Assembly: GCA_012295275.1 (NCBI GenBank)
Contig: CM022673.1
Location: 29,707,136-29,771,135, forward strand
Length of the DNA stretch: 64,000 bases
Direction: 5' to 3'
Origin: Chrysomallon squamiferum
Lineage: Eukaryota > Mollusca > Gastropoda > Neomphalida > Peltospiridae
Position 1 is the stretch's first letter; each line of letters starts with the position of its first letter. Positions 38,001-64,000 of the stretch are shown piece after piece. The position numbers and the translations under genes are program-made. The notes under the pieces are model-generated. The model had not been told where the DNA came from and did not search any database. It was given only the letters and a program-made list of their open reading frames with translations.

Positions 38001-41000
38001 CATATATTTCATTATACTCAAACTGGGTTTTTTTCAAAGTTAATTTGATAAACAGTGTTAAAAATGTGTTTATGTGTTACAGATATGGCACACATGTGGC
38101 TGGAGTTCCCCCAGTGAGAAGAAAAGTGAGAGTCAACAATATCAGTCCCTATGGTAATATTTATATATGAATCATTTAGAATGGGAAATTTAATGCAATA
38201 TTATTTAAACTGAGATTATTTTAAAATGTACCTTGGTAATATACACAAATTAGCTAAATCAATTTTGTATACATATGAGTGATTGTTCTGATTAACCAAT
38301 CTCTGCTAATAACAAAAGCATTACCATGAAATATTATCTTTTTTCTCAAGTCTTTTTCTACTCAGAAATTTAAAGCAAAATGTGAAATGCTGAATTAATC
38401 ATTACAGTTATTTCATGTTGAAGATGAAAATAAAGAGAGCACTTGATTATGTATTTAAAATAACTGGGGTTTTTTAAATTAATATTTTCAGACATTCGTC
38501 TTGACTGGGTGATGTTCAACATTGACTGCAGTGATAACAAATTACTGGATCTAAATATCTGCTATGGCCGGCCATTCCCACTGAAAGATGAAAAGGGCAA
38601 TATAGTTGTAGTGGAACCTGGAGATGGTAAACCAGAATCTTTTCTTTATTTTTCTATTGTCCATCCATCCATCCTTTTGTCATAATATTTCTCTGAACAT
38701 CTATTATCCTAAAGATCACAGTTGCATAAAAGAAAAATGATGACAAAGATGTTAGACTGTTGTACACTTTTTGGCAAGAAAGATAATAGATGACATTAGA
38801 AGAACATGGATACTGACTAGTAAACATAATGGAGACAGTCTACAGATTTTATAAACAGAAAGATAGACAGACATATCTGTTAGAACAGTATTTGCTAGCC
38901 TTTGTTCATGTATCACCCACTTCCAAACACTGTAAAGTTGGAACATATATTAAATTTAAATGATATTTATAATAAGTTTAATTAATTATAATTATAGTTT
39001 AATGGTTAAAGTTTTAACTGTTTTTCACAAGACATAAGTTATAAATGTAAGGTCAAATGCTGACCCATCACACAAGTGATTGCTGAATTAGACAAACAAA
39101 GGGACAGCATGAACAACAGATGACAAAAAGACAAAATAGACAGATATACAAACAATGACAGAGATACTTACTAACTTAGGTGTTTGGGGATTCTTTGTTT
39201 AAAGGGGGACAAATTGGTTGAACTGCCTGAATTTTGATACATACTTGGTTTGCTAAGCCTTTCCTCATTGTTTTGCTCTATTTTCAGACCAGTTGTCCTC
39301 TCTTGATCCCTGATCATATGGCCATGTCTGCTAACAAACAAATAGATATTTGTAACAAAACAAAGCTATATATATATATATACATTTCAATTTTCTTTCT
39401 TTTTATTCCACAGAACCTAAACCTGTAGTCTGTGTTTCATCGGATCACATTCCAAATTCTGATGACACAAGTCCTGAAGCCAGCCGCAGTGACCAGACAA
39501 ATGGAAATCAGAATCTCACTGAAGAAGAAAAACGTAGCAAACCAAAGAGACTTATAACACTGTACCTTCGACAGCATCTTGGTGTCAAATCCACAACACC
39601 ATACAGCATTGAACCAGAGCAGCTGGTTAGTAATCAAGTTAGGACAGGGATTTTTTTTTCAAGATTAACATGTCATTCAGGCTTTTTTAAATTTATTATA
39701 AGGTCAAGGTCAGTATTTAATCGTTGTTCTTCTTTATTAAGTGAAGGTGGGGAATATTTTTTTTATCTAGGTTAAAGGTCGGAATTTTGTGATCAGATTG
39801 GGACATTTTTTTTATTTTTGTTATATTTAAAGTTTGGATTTTTTTTTATTTAAGTTCAATTTTTAAAAATTAGGTAGGTTGTTTTTGTTTTCTTTTTGAT
39901 GGTAAAGGTCAATGTTTCTTTTTCAACTTGGGACTAGTAAGGTTAAAACAAATATGTTGTTACAAAACTAATGGATGAGAATCACTGACCTGGACATTTT
40001 TTGTTTTCTTTTATTTCAGATTATTGGAGCTCGCAGTCATGCTATTGTTAATGTCATACTTACACCATTCCCAGCCTCAGATGTCAGCCAGGAGATTGAC
40101 TGTCTAGCTTATGCTCTAGGATATATGAGTATTGATGGAGTGGTACGTTTTCATTGCTGACACAATTTTGTTTTTTTCTTTTTATCAACATTATCTATTC
40201 ATTAATGAATATATAAAAAAATTAATGATTATTAAAGAAACAGATATAATCCATAAAAAAAAATTTCATGAAATATTATCCTTTTTTTTTTGTTTTTATT
40301 TTATAACAATAACAACAACAATAATAATAAAAATAAATGTAAAGAAAACAGAAAACTATTTTAGACACTATTTAATTAAAAGAATTAAGAATGAAATGGT
40401 TAATTAATCATGAAATAGTTCAGTGTGATGTATTTGTTTATGTAATATTTAATAATGTTACCAGGCTGAAGAAATTCCTGGGAAAGTAGTAAGAAAAGAA
40501 GCATTTGAAACTCAAACTTTGAGACTGGAAATGACTTCACATCTGAAACCTGCTCTGTAAGTAGTTTAGTGTGTATCTGACATATCAAGTAACAGATCCA
40601 TTTTGAGGTACCTGTGTTAATATAAACTCAATTTTATTCACAAAAGTATTTTTGCACTGACAAATAAAAGCCTACTCAAGTAGCTAGATTTGTTCAAATG
40701 TTTAGGAAAAAGAAAAACTAAGATAAATTGCAGTTCAGCTTAGGTATTTTCAGTTTAAATTTCACATTGCTGAATAACTCATAATTACTTTTTTTTTTTT
40801 TTTTTCACTTATTCATTTAGACCTGGGCAGTATAGAAAATAAATTGGAAAAATAAAACAACATTGACCCGTTCTGTATTATATGAATTATAATTTTTGCT
40901 TTTAAAAATATTTTATTGTTTTTCTGTTACCTTTATTCCAGATTAATCATAGAACATGCTGAGGAAGATGGAATGATCTATCAATCAGCCATGAGTGACC

Positions 41001-43852
41001 TTCTGACTGAAAATAACACTGTATGTTTTTCAGTTTATATATTTCATTTCATTAATATTAATTACTGTTGTTATATATATCATTGTAATATTTATTGATT
41101 CAGAAAGTTGTGATGAAAATTGTTAAACTTCATTATTTCTTGGAAAATATTCTATGCCAAAAAAAATAATAATAAAAAAAAAAGTTAAAAAGTTACAAAT
41201 ATATAAATTTCATGTTAAAAAACGTTTTTCGTAATTAGTTTTTTCCCTTACTTTAGCTATTTTTTCCAGTAATGCTATTTAGTATTAAGTTAACTAATTT
41301 TTCTCTTTCCTTTTTTTTTTTTTTTTTTTTTTTTTAATTTTACATTTTTAAATTTTCAATGTATTTCTGAAGATAAAACCAGAATCTATAAAAACTTGCA
41401 CCACCATGCTGTTGAACAACACAGAGGCCCCAGTGACCTTCAAACTCAAAGTCAAAGAACCTTTCTGGATTGTTGACCTTGACCCTAACACAAGCAAGTC
41501 AGGTTTAACTCAGACTACTGAAACCAACATGTATACTTTGAAACCCCAATACCATCTACAGGTATGTATCCATCTGTCAAAATTATATATTTTACATAAC
41601 CATTACAATATACAAGTTACAGTATATTTTAGTCAGTGTATTAAACAAAAAATAATAAATTATAAAAAACCGTTATATATAAAATAATATCTCTTTATAG
41701 CTATTATGAATTAAATAATTAAAATTTCAGTCATTACAGTGTAAAAAATCTTTAAAATTATATAATAAAGATTATTATATATTTTTGAAATCAAAGTTTC
41801 ATGAATGTTATTCTGGGTTATATTCCATGTCTTGCTATATTACCCATAGTATCAAGTAAACAAATATATAAATTTTACTCAGTGTTTTATGGCATTATAC
41901 AAACCATCAAACTAAAATGCATACTGCAGATAAAAAATACAGTATTCACATATTACTGGCTATAAAGCACAATTTATAAATATTAGAGTATTGCATTAAA
42001 TAAATTAAATAAAGAGAATAGAACATGTAACATACGTGCATGAAGTAATATGGATTCTGGATTAGTTATTTTTGGTCAAGATGTATTTCTGTGAAAGTCA
42101 CACATTTACACATATACATGATGGACATGAAACCATGTCTCGATATGAAAACATTTTATCTTGTATCTGCTAATTCATACACAGTTATCAACCATTATCA
42201 AATATAATTTCAGGTTAAAGTTGGAATGAAAGTCACGAAGGACCTGCTGGTCAATTTTGACAGCTATGACAATGAAACAGACACAAAACTGGAAAAAATG
42301 GAATTCCATGAAAATCTTCAGGTTGAGTTCAACAATAATACATCTCAGGTTAGTTTTATAACAATGTAAATAAATAAATAAATTTTAATTTAAAAAACAA
42401 AAATTGTATAGTATGCAGAGCTGGTCATAACAAAAAGGAAATGCTAAATAAAACAAAGATTCATTTAGGTCTTGTTCCAGTTATATCCTTGCCCTGGCTG
42501 TTCCTACAACTATGTGTTCTTTAATAAGCATAATGAGATTTATCAAACACATTATCACGATACATAATAGTTCAGTTTGACGTAAAGTTTATGAATTAAA
42601 AGTACATTGTGCTGTTTCGATATAAATCTGGATTATAATAAAACCTGTATACCTTTTATTTGAAAAGCTTACTTCAGACAAGATTTTATTCTTCTTAGCA
42701 CAACAGGGGCTAAACAATATGTATTTTTGATTTCTGTCTTTTTTCCCTTCATATCTTATTTTTAAATGATTCATTTCTGTATTTCTAGACTGTTCCACTG
42801 TATGCTACAGTCGCTGTTCCAGAATTTGAGCTTTCTAAAACTTTACTGGACTTCGGTACATGCTTGGTTGGTCAAGAAAGAGAGATGCAGTTCTGTATAA
42901 TAAACAACACCGCATCACACAGCTACTGGACTGCCCACATAGGTTTGTTTTCTAATTGTTCCTTCTTATTCAAGAAGGTCCAATCTTTTTACATATTTTT
43001 AATACATAGTGCTATAAACATAATGAAGAAAACATTTTTTTTCAGTGGGTATTAAACAATTTTATGAACAAGAGAAACAAATATTTACTCCTTATTTTAA
43101 CTTTTCAGTGTAAAACTGAGTTATACAATTTTTCAACAATTTTTTTTTTTTTTTTTTTTGTAAAAGAACTGTAGAGCAATGATAATTTTTTGTTTTCAGT
43201 CAAGATTATAATCTTTATTTTATTATTACTAATATTTTTTTGGGAGATTTAAAAAGCAAACTAAACTTTAAAGCTAGTTTGTCTTTGTTTTCAGAATCTA
43301 AATCAGAAAGCTGCACTCCTGAGGTGTTTACTCTGACTCCATCAAGTGGTCTACTGGAAGCAAACATCACCCACGTCACCAACAGCAAGCAACTCATAAA
43401 AGTACACTTCACAGCAAAGTAAGTCATACTGACGTCTTTTGTAAAACCATCAGGAGAACAGGGAAAATACATGATTAAAGAAAGTGTTTTGTTCTTCATT
43501 TTATAATCATTGTTTGGTTTACTTCAAAAGAATTCATTGATATTGTGGCATGTAAGCATTACTGAGCACCTTAAATTTATCTTTAATAATTTGTGTTGTT
43601 GTTGATGCTGCTCAACTATTGCCAATTTGCATAAGCAAATTTTAATTTCTTATTATTTTTACATTTACATAATCTAATAAATTTGCACAAATGAACATTA
43701 ACTTTTTATAATTTCTGTTCCATTTCAGACATGCTGAATTTTATGAAATTGTGTTTTTGTTTTCTGGTTACTTTGGAGAAACAACAAAAAGACTCATGAT
43801 TAAAGGAACTGGATCGTATGATGGAAAATACATGGCAGTTATTAATATTTAA
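24269..43852 (+). CDS. DLEC1: DLEC1 (CFAP81) ciliary ASH-domain protein
   Basis: Cilium/flagellum-associated protein required for spermatogenesis in mouse. Thirty-six coding exons sum to 5151 nt, encoding 1716 aa (human 1755): 24269-24487, 25052-25205, 25434-25544, 26200-26372, 26664-26875, 27359-27440, 27787-27874, 28299-28472, 28739-28872, 29149-29332, 29763-29925, 30240-30426, 30870-31110, 31377-31516, 31758-31851, 32365-32495, 32696-32860, 33121-33263, 33844-33997, 34563-34673, 35370-35500, 35972-36160, 36418-36491, 36896-37047, 37554-37660, 38083-38153, 38492-38626, 39414-39625, 40020-40142, 40465-40556, 40942-41020, 41373-41561, 42214-42348, 42789-42942, 43295-43418, 43729-43852. All borders are GT-AG. 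The N-terminus matches human DLEC1 (MLETHIMQAQARA; CIDSTLLKKHNLLTPDDY). A coiled-coil-prone stretch lies near 225-260. The rest is beta-rich ASH/MSP-type repeats (DLGCCLVGG, NFGLVRLGQTV, DFGTCLVGQ). Residues about 650-705 form a Ser/Arg loop. The weakest border is exon 18's CAAAG acceptor. The start at 24269 follows a spliced leader. Confidence 0.93.
24571..24604. repeat. (TTTA)n microsatellite in DLEC1 intron 1
   Basis: Tandem ATTT tetranucleotides just downstream of DLEC1 exon 1. Confidence 0.9.
25893..26020. repeat. (ACAT)n / (AC)n compound microsatellite in DLEC1 intron 3
   Basis: About 125 bp of ATAC/ACAC repeats ending in a long pure (ATAC)n run. It produces spurious Tyr/Val/Cys or His/Thr open frames on both strands. 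Confidence 0.95.
28101..28232. repeat. TG microsatellite interrupted by a 55-bp F-box gene fragment
   Basis: TG-rich arrays at about 28101-28147 and 28206-28232 in DLEC1 intron 7 flank a unique segment, 28151-28205. That segment matches 20222-20276 of the F-box/LRR coding sequence at 51 of 55 positions, in the same orientation on the plus strand. Confidence 0.85.
28151..28205 (-). pseudogene. 55-bp fragment of the F-box/LRR gene
   Basis: On the minus strand it reads IAKHCPDLSKLMLQHCYL, against IAKHCPDLSKLMLQGCYL in residues 533-550 of the gene at 19804-21873. There are four base differences in 55. The TG repeat replaces the flanking LRR sequence, so the fragment cannot function. It may be a template-switch insertion or the remnant of a larger copy eroded by microsatellite expansion. 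Confidence 0.8.
30972..31071 (+). repeat. DLEC1: Degenerate coding repeat SERRSSL in DLEC1 exon 13
   Basis: Imperfect tandem units of about 27-33 bp encode SERRSSLG, SESRSSHL, SERRSSLV and SERRPSLS. Three units contain RRSS or RRPS, the RRxS consensus for cAMP-dependent protein kinase. The array lies between two predicted beta strands of an ASH-like domain. Confidence 0.75.
32085..32345. repeat. Degenerate CTGT/TTAC tetranucleotide tract in DLEC1 intron 15
   Basis: Imperfect TGTC units (32085-32110 and again near 32180-32210) followed by TTAC/TTAT units up to about 32345. Old, interrupted tetranucleotide repeats. The open frame at 32078-32263 is an artefact of this composition. Confidence 0.65.
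33300..33600. other. Pyrimidine-rich segment of DLEC1 intron 18
   Basis: About 300 bp of T/C-dominated sequence on the plus strand with TTC/TCC/ATC clusters. It gives a Ser/Phe-rich spurious frame (33317-33511). No exon fits DLEC1 here. Confidence 0.6.
37021..37465. repeat. Decayed 51-52-bp tandem repeat spanning the exon 24 donor of DLEC1
   Basis: A core like GAAAATACACAATGTTATTA recurs at about 37075, 37126, 37178, 37229, 37290, 37342 and, weaker, near 37393 and 37448. Spacing is 51-52 bp, with one 61-bp step. One period upstream, the exon 24 end (ACAATGCGGTTATTAAG plus GTAATT, 37031-37053) aligns with the same unit, so the array seems to start inside coding sequence. Several copies keep a GTAAT donor-like motif. 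Confidence 0.7.
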
Positions 43853-44731
43853 TTAAAATCAGAAATTGAGAAGAATATTTAGTAATTATCTGAATTTGTT
43901 CATTTGTTATCTGTGATACTTCTTAATAACTTGTATTAATTTTATGACAAGTTATAATAATATAAAAAAGACCGCTGTTAAGTAAAATTATGAATTTGTT
44001 GCAGCAGTGATAAAAAGAATGGATGTTTTTGGAAAGAAGTGTTATTTTATTTTACATATTGTGGTATCTTTAAAATATTTTTATTTTTATAAATATATAA
44101 TAATATATGAACAGCACAAAAAAGTATTTTAGAAAGATAACTGTTAACATAAATGAATTATTTGCATTGTATGTTAACTAAATACAACTTGGATACTGAA
44201 CAAATATTTAATAAATTTTTAAGACTCGCCTTTGTATGTTTCTTTTTCTATGACTTGTAAAACACAGATATATCAACAAAAAAAAATGTATTTTTAATAT
44301 CTGATTATAAATGTACCTTCACTTCTATCATGCATGCTTATTCTGTTACCCAACAGACACAGGCAATAATATAGGGAAAAGAAAATAATAAAAATTATAA
44401 TTAAATAAGTAACACTATTGTTTCACCATCATTTCACTGACAACGGTCAAGAAAATCTCCTTTTCTACTGAAATTACTTGTTTTTCCTGGATGAATTTTG
44501 TTTACTTTTGCTTGTACTGTTAATATTTTTAATACTTAATTAACATTTATGCATTAAACATTTAATTTAGTTGAGATCTCCATGGTCCACTCAAACAAAT
44601 GTAGCAAGTAATCTTTCATAAGTATCATTCCTTAGAACACTCATCTCACAGTTTGACATACTTGTTAGCTGAGCATATTTCATGGCCTTTGACAGGTCAA
44701 CAGCAGAACATTACTGATGCTGGAATTGTTT
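43853..44731. other. Tail-to-tail intergenic region, DLEC1 / METTL5
   Basis: 880 bp between the DLEC1 stop and the METTL5 stop, presumably the two 3'UTRs. An AATAAA at about 44209-44214 on the plus strand could end DLEC1 transcripts. No other gene seen. Confidence 0.5.
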
Positions 44732-59508
<14,777 letters not shown>

Positions 59509-61350
59509 AAACTCGGCTTTAATAGAACATTAGAAATAACAGACTGATTATACTGGTGCAAAAATCGTTTCATCCACTGTGAACTTTGTATTTGGATCTT
59601 ATTGGTTCAACCAGGAATGCTTAGGGACTGCATAACAATTTTTAGAAATTTTAAATGCAGTTATTTTAGTTAATGATAATGAAACAAAAAATAAATAAAT
59701 AAAAGGTAATTATAAGTAAATAAAGACATAAAACATGACATTGTTTTAGAAACTTCCAAATTAAGAGTTCTTTTTTAACAACAACCTACTAGATGATAAT
59801 GACTTGAAGATTGCCTGAATTGTTTGGGGGTTTTTAGTAGGGGTTTTTTTTATATATTTTTTTCATTTTCAGATATATTTTAAGTAAATAAATTAAACTT
59901 TGAAATCATAGTAATTTTTATTTCATTGTTAAATATCATGGAGATACTTCAACTTTTTCACATGCAAAAAATTTATTTCATAAATTCATTCATGCAAAGT
60001 TATTTTGTAAATATATATTCATCAGACATTAAAAAGAATAAACTGAAAATGTCTTCTGTTTTTATGTTATTGTTCTTAAAGGTTTATATATTTTGTTTTA
60101 TGATTGCATTATTTTATTTCTTTCTTCTTGTTTTTTCTGTCTTTCCTGCATGTTTTTGTTTGTTTAGTTTACTTTTAACAATTTTGCAACTGATTCAGAA
60201 CCATGAATTACAATTATAAACAAAATTCATTAAAATAATATAAATCCAAAGAATCTGCTGTCTTTTCACCAAATCTTCCAAAAAAAGAAGAAAAATATCA
60301 GCTGTATTAAGTACTGTAAAATGGCTTCTCTATGTATTTAAATATTAAGTTACTAGAACAAGATACCAGACATACATTTATTTTTGCAAGGCGACCTTTT
60401 ATATGCAGCTTGCAACAGATACTGAGATGAGCCTTAATTAGAACACAAACTTGATAAAGTGTGTATCAACAATCAGTGAGGATAATTATCTACAGCTGAC
60501 TAATAAAATGGTACTCATTTGAATTTAATTTTAAAATGTTATCAGTGACAATTAACAGCTGAACATTTTTAAATTATTTTATTTTAATCCAAAAATGTTC
60601 ATCACGGGAACTGTTTTCTTGCAGCAGAGAGAGAGAGAGAGACAAAAATGTAAATATTTAAGCTAGGAAAACCAAGGTAGGTTTTAAATAGGTCTAAATA
60701 CACATAAATTGTGAAAACATGATATAATTAGTGCTTCAGAATTATTTAAATAATCATCAAATTTACATTTATTTGTATATAAAGCTGGCCAACTCCACAA
60801 TGTTGCAATCATTTCACAATTCTCAAATTTTAAATAATAAATGAAAACAAATGGATAAGAAATCGTATGTGCGCCAATGATTGAACTAATTTTCACAGAC
60901 AGTTTTTTATTTTTAAGAATTTCTTTTTCTTTTATAATATTTTCAAATAATAAAGCAAATATTTTAATATTAATATATAATATAATTTAATTACAATATT
61001 GGTTTTATAATTTAACGAAATGTTAATTTACTTCTATATTTCCCATGATTCCAAACCCCCAAACTCGAGGTTCTAAATAATAGACTGTTGTACAGTTGCA
61101 TATAATGTTGTTTATATTAATTTCGATAGAAAAACCGGTATAGGGATAGTATAACTTGTTCTGGTTTTATTTTATGATTTTTTCCCCAAATAGGGGACAA
61201 CTAAGCTGTAAGTAAAAAAGAAACAATAAATTTTACAGTATTTAAATACAAAAATTAATAAGTTAAAATTAAAAAGAATAATAAATTTTAAATATTTGTA
61301 AACAAATGCAAATTTTTTTCCGACTTGAATATTGAAGCATTCCAACCAAA
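59509..61350. other. Intergenic region between EFTUD2 and TRRAP
   Basis: The left part is the EFTUD2 3'UTR, with overlapping AATAAA signals at about 59688-59702. The rest is AT-rich with a short (GA)n at about 60626-60642 and no recognisable exon. The TRRAP promoter should lie at the right end. Open frames at 59926-60219 and 60684-60896 have no recognisable domain. Confidence 0.5.
59688..59702 (+). terminator. EFTUD2 polyadenylation signals
   Basis: Overlapping AATAAATAAATAAA about 180 bp past the stop codon, a good candidate poly(A) signal cluster for EFTUD2. Confidence 0.5.
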
Positions 61351-61825
61351 ATGGCCGACAGAAGTAGTACTAGCAGTAATTTCTTTTCTAGTTTACAGAA
61401 ACATGTATGTACCATTTTTTTCAGTATTTTTATTCAGTATTTGCTCTTGTTAACAATGAAAGAATTAAGTTGTCTAAACACAGCTCGATATTACCCTTTC
61501 GAGTGTCATTTTATTTCCCCCGTAAATTATCTCCCTTTATTTACTTTTATATATAACAATAAATGCTTTGACAGTTGACTGATTTCATTGTTATTAGATC
61601 ATTATATTTAATGATATTTTTTCACAAAATGTCTTTAATTAATACTCTTTTGAATGAAATGTAAAATCCTTTTCCCTCTGCAATCAACATATAATTTAAT
61701 TAAAAACGTGTTCAGAAAATACGACTTGAGAATATCATATATGTGTCTTAATATTTTGATTCTACTTGAATAACTAGATTAAGTTATGTTCATGGAATAG
61801 TATTTAGTGATTTATATGAAGATAA

Positions 61826-61871
<46 letters not shown>

Positions 61872-64000
61872 GAGAAATACTCTTTTAAGTTTGTTATGAG
61901 GTCCTGAGATTCATAGCTAAAACAATTCATTATAGGGTACCCCATTGTATAAGCAAGTAATATAAAGATTTCTACATGAAAATTAAAATGTATTTATTTA
62001 TTTTAACTCTGTTATTTTCAGGTCATCCTGGATACCACTAAGATAATGTTGGGCTCGCCCCTAAGTCCACATGATGCAGCTGCACAACTAACAACCTTTA
62101 AGTCATATGTAGCATTAATTTCTGACCCCACTCCAGGCAGTGAGTTTTACACTTCATAATTAACACTATAGCATTATAACATTTTATAAATTGTTATAAT
62201 GTTTTCTATTTGTTAGTTTTTAATTTGGCAGATTATTAATATTATTATTATTGTCATCTTTGTTTTTTTATTATTGAACACATTTTTCCTATTTTTTTCA
62301 GTTGTGGAAAAAAAGTTAAAAGCTGCCCAAGAACTTAGTGAAAATTTTGAGGTTGGTTTTTTATCCTGATATTAACTTCCATGGAAAGAAAGTTTCTAAC
62401 TGTATTTTAAGTTTTATCTTACTTTTAAATTAAACTTTTTAATATTAATTTTTTTTATTTATTTAGTTAAATGTTTTTATTTTTTGAATTTAATTTTACA
62501 GAGGATTTTTTAATATTTATATTTTAGTTTTATTATTTATTGTTATTATGATTCCAGACTGTGGTTTCATCATCACAGTATCCACAATTTCTGGCAGAGT
62601 CAATGCGGGTTTTCCTAAAAATCCTAGATGAAGGGGAACCACAGTTCATTGCTGAACAGAATATGCAGGTATTCTAAATCTTGTCTGACTAATGTGAATG
62701 TTAGTGGAATATTATGACACTGATTAGTAAAAGTTTTCTTTTGTCATAGCTCTAGATTTAAGGATTTGTTCAAAACTGACAAGTATTATTCTATAATTTT
62801 TAATAATTTCTTTTAGCATTATAATGTATTAAATAATGTGGTTTCAGTGTAATTAAATTCATTTTTGACATTCTAAAGGAACATTTGACCTTTCATTTTA
62901 GTTTTTTGTTTCTCTGTTTTTATTGTATATTGTACTTTGTCCTGAAATATTTTTATTTGTAAAAGGAACAAAATACAGTTGTAATCATTTTCATCAAAAG
63001 GATGAAAATTATTGGTAGTTTTCATGTTGTTTTCATGCAGTGATTAAATTGTATAAAATGTGAATTACTGATAGAAGTGTGTCATGTTTGTTATTCTGCT
63101 ATTCTAACCTGATTAATATTGTGTTTTGTGTTTCAAGCAACTCCGTAAACTTCTGCTGGAGATTATTCATCGGATTCCATGTAATGAATATTTGAAGAAG
63201 TATGTTCAGCAGATTCTCTCTCTCATGTTCAAACTGCTAAAGGTAAAATTAAAAATGATCTTTCTGTGGCTAATACTTATGCAGAAATACAGTACTCTAT
63301 AATACCATTGTTTATCCTTTATTATAAAGTATGAATGAAAATAACAAGCTCTTAAAGATGGTTGGAGACTGAGACTGTCTCTTTTAATAATAAATGTGTC
63401 TATAAAAATTTGAAGTTTTCTTAAATAAGCTGTGGTTAATTTTTAGTTTTTCTTTCTTTTGACAGATTGAAAATGAGGAGAATGTTCTTGTTTGTATTCG
63501 AATAATCCTGGAGTTACATAAACAGTACAGACCACAGATGAATGATGAGGTAAACATGCAAGCACTTTTTTTTTTTTTGTTCCTTCAGATAACAGACTGT
63601 ATTATAGACAGTAATTTTAATATTATTTTTTATTTTTATTTTTATGATCAGAATTTAATTCCACTGCATAAGTTGCAAACACTACAGCTTACATATATTT
63701 ACAATAATACAGTTTGTAATAAACTTTCATTATTTTTGTCTTTTCATTTTTATTATTAATTTTACAAAGCATTAATGCTTTAATGAACATTTTATGCAAG
63801 AACAGTTCTCTAATATCTATGAACTATTTTTAATATGTATTTTTCTCCAACAGATACAAGATTTCTTGCAGTTTGTGAAAAGTATTTACAGCACTTTGCC
63901 TTCCCATCTGTCAAAAATATTTGATCCTCGATCACAGAAGAAAGTGAAAGACGTTACAGAGATTAATGTTGATGCCTGGCTGCTTGAGATCTACACAGTG
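61351..64000 (+). CDS. TRRAP: TRRAP, N-terminal part (runs off right edge)
   Basis: Pseudokinase scaffold of the PIKK family that recruits SAGA and NuA4/TIP60 acetyltransferase complexes to activators. Coding exons: 61351-61404, 62022-62139, 62302-62351, 62558-62668, 63138-63242, 63466-63549 and 63854 to the edge, encoding 223 residues in frame. Landmarks shared with human TRRAP: KLKAAQELSENFE (human KLKMMQEVSENFE), QLRKLLLEIIHRIPCNEYL, ENEENVLVCIRIILELHKQ, then FLQFVKSIYSTLP. These begin the HEAT-repeat solenoid. The first about 57 residues (MADRSSTSSNFFSSLQKH start) are less conserved and somewhat longer than in human. The ATG lies in CCAAAATGGCC, a YY1-like context. The full protein should be near 3800 aa, so only about 6% is in the window. 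Whether the last exon ends exactly at 64000 is unknown. Confidence 0.93.
61524..61538. promoter_or_regulatory. AAGGGAGATAATTT motif in TRRAP intron 1
   Basis: Minus-strand AAAGGGAGATAATTT, about 120 bp after TRRAP exon 1. It resembles motifs upstream of BET1L and RPL32. A regulatory role is a guess from recurrence. Confidence 0.3.
61828..61871. repeat. (ATT)n microsatellite in TRRAP intron 1
   Basis: About 14 perfect ATT units. Confidence 0.9.

Noticed and set aside
59926-60219. 97-codon Phe/Leu-rich frame after EFTUD2
   Set aside because: T-rich sequence that mimics a membrane protein; no homology and it is located just past the EFTUD2 3'UTR.

Overview
The window is nuclear DNA from an animal. 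It is AT-rich, full of simple repeats, and carries eight protein-coding genes with conserved GT-AG introns, mostly 200-900 bp long. The set (SHOC2, RPL32, BET1L, an F-box/LRR gene, DLEC1, METTL5, EFTUD2, TRRAP) is bilaterian. DLEC1 implies motile cilia. Short intron lengths and a recurrent GGGA-ATAACTC-type motif near transcript starts, which I associate from memory with mollusc genomes, suggest a spiralian, probably a mollusc. The species cannot be fixed from the sequence. I rebuilt the gene models by hand, joining exons by splice site, reading frame and recall of family sequences. Six models are complete: each sums to a multiple of three and comes close to the expected family length where one is known. 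SHOC2 and TRRAP are cut by the window edges.

Layout, left to right. 1-7716 (minus): the first nine coding exons of SHOC2, the leucine-rich-repeat scaffold of the SHOC2-MRAS-PP1C phosphatase; its C-terminal third lies off the left edge. 9994-12416 (minus): RPL32 (134 aa), with a terminal-inverted-repeat element in an intron. 15854-16885 (minus): BET1L/GS15 (110 aa), a Golgi Qc-SNARE. 19804-21873 (minus): a single-exon F-box/LRR gene (689 aa). 24269-43852 (plus): DLEC1/CFAP81, 36 coding exons, 1716 aa. 44732-47138 (minus): METTL5 (213 aa), the 18S rRNA m6A methyltransferase. 48280-59508 (plus): EFTUD2/Snu114 (972 aa, 26 coding exons), the U5 snRNP GTPase. 61351 to the right edge (plus): the first seven coding exons of TRRAP.

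The genes do not form a pathway. They are housekeeping or ciliary neighbours, with two head-to-head pairs (F-box/DLEC1 and METTL5/EFTUD2) that may share promoters and one tail-to-tail pair (DLEC1/METTL5). I saw no bacterial-type system, CRISPR array, virus or toxin gene.

The most unusual structures are these. A decayed tandem repeat of about 51 bp in a DLEC1 intron appears to start from the 3' end of the preceding exon and its splice donor. A 55-bp, 93% identical copy of part of the F-box/LRR gene sits inside a TG microsatellite in another DLEC1 intron. A DLEC1-specific Ser/Arg loop carries three consecutive RRxS-type PKA consensus sites. Two non-autonomous-transposon-like inverted-repeat elements lie in the RPL32 and METTL5 introns.
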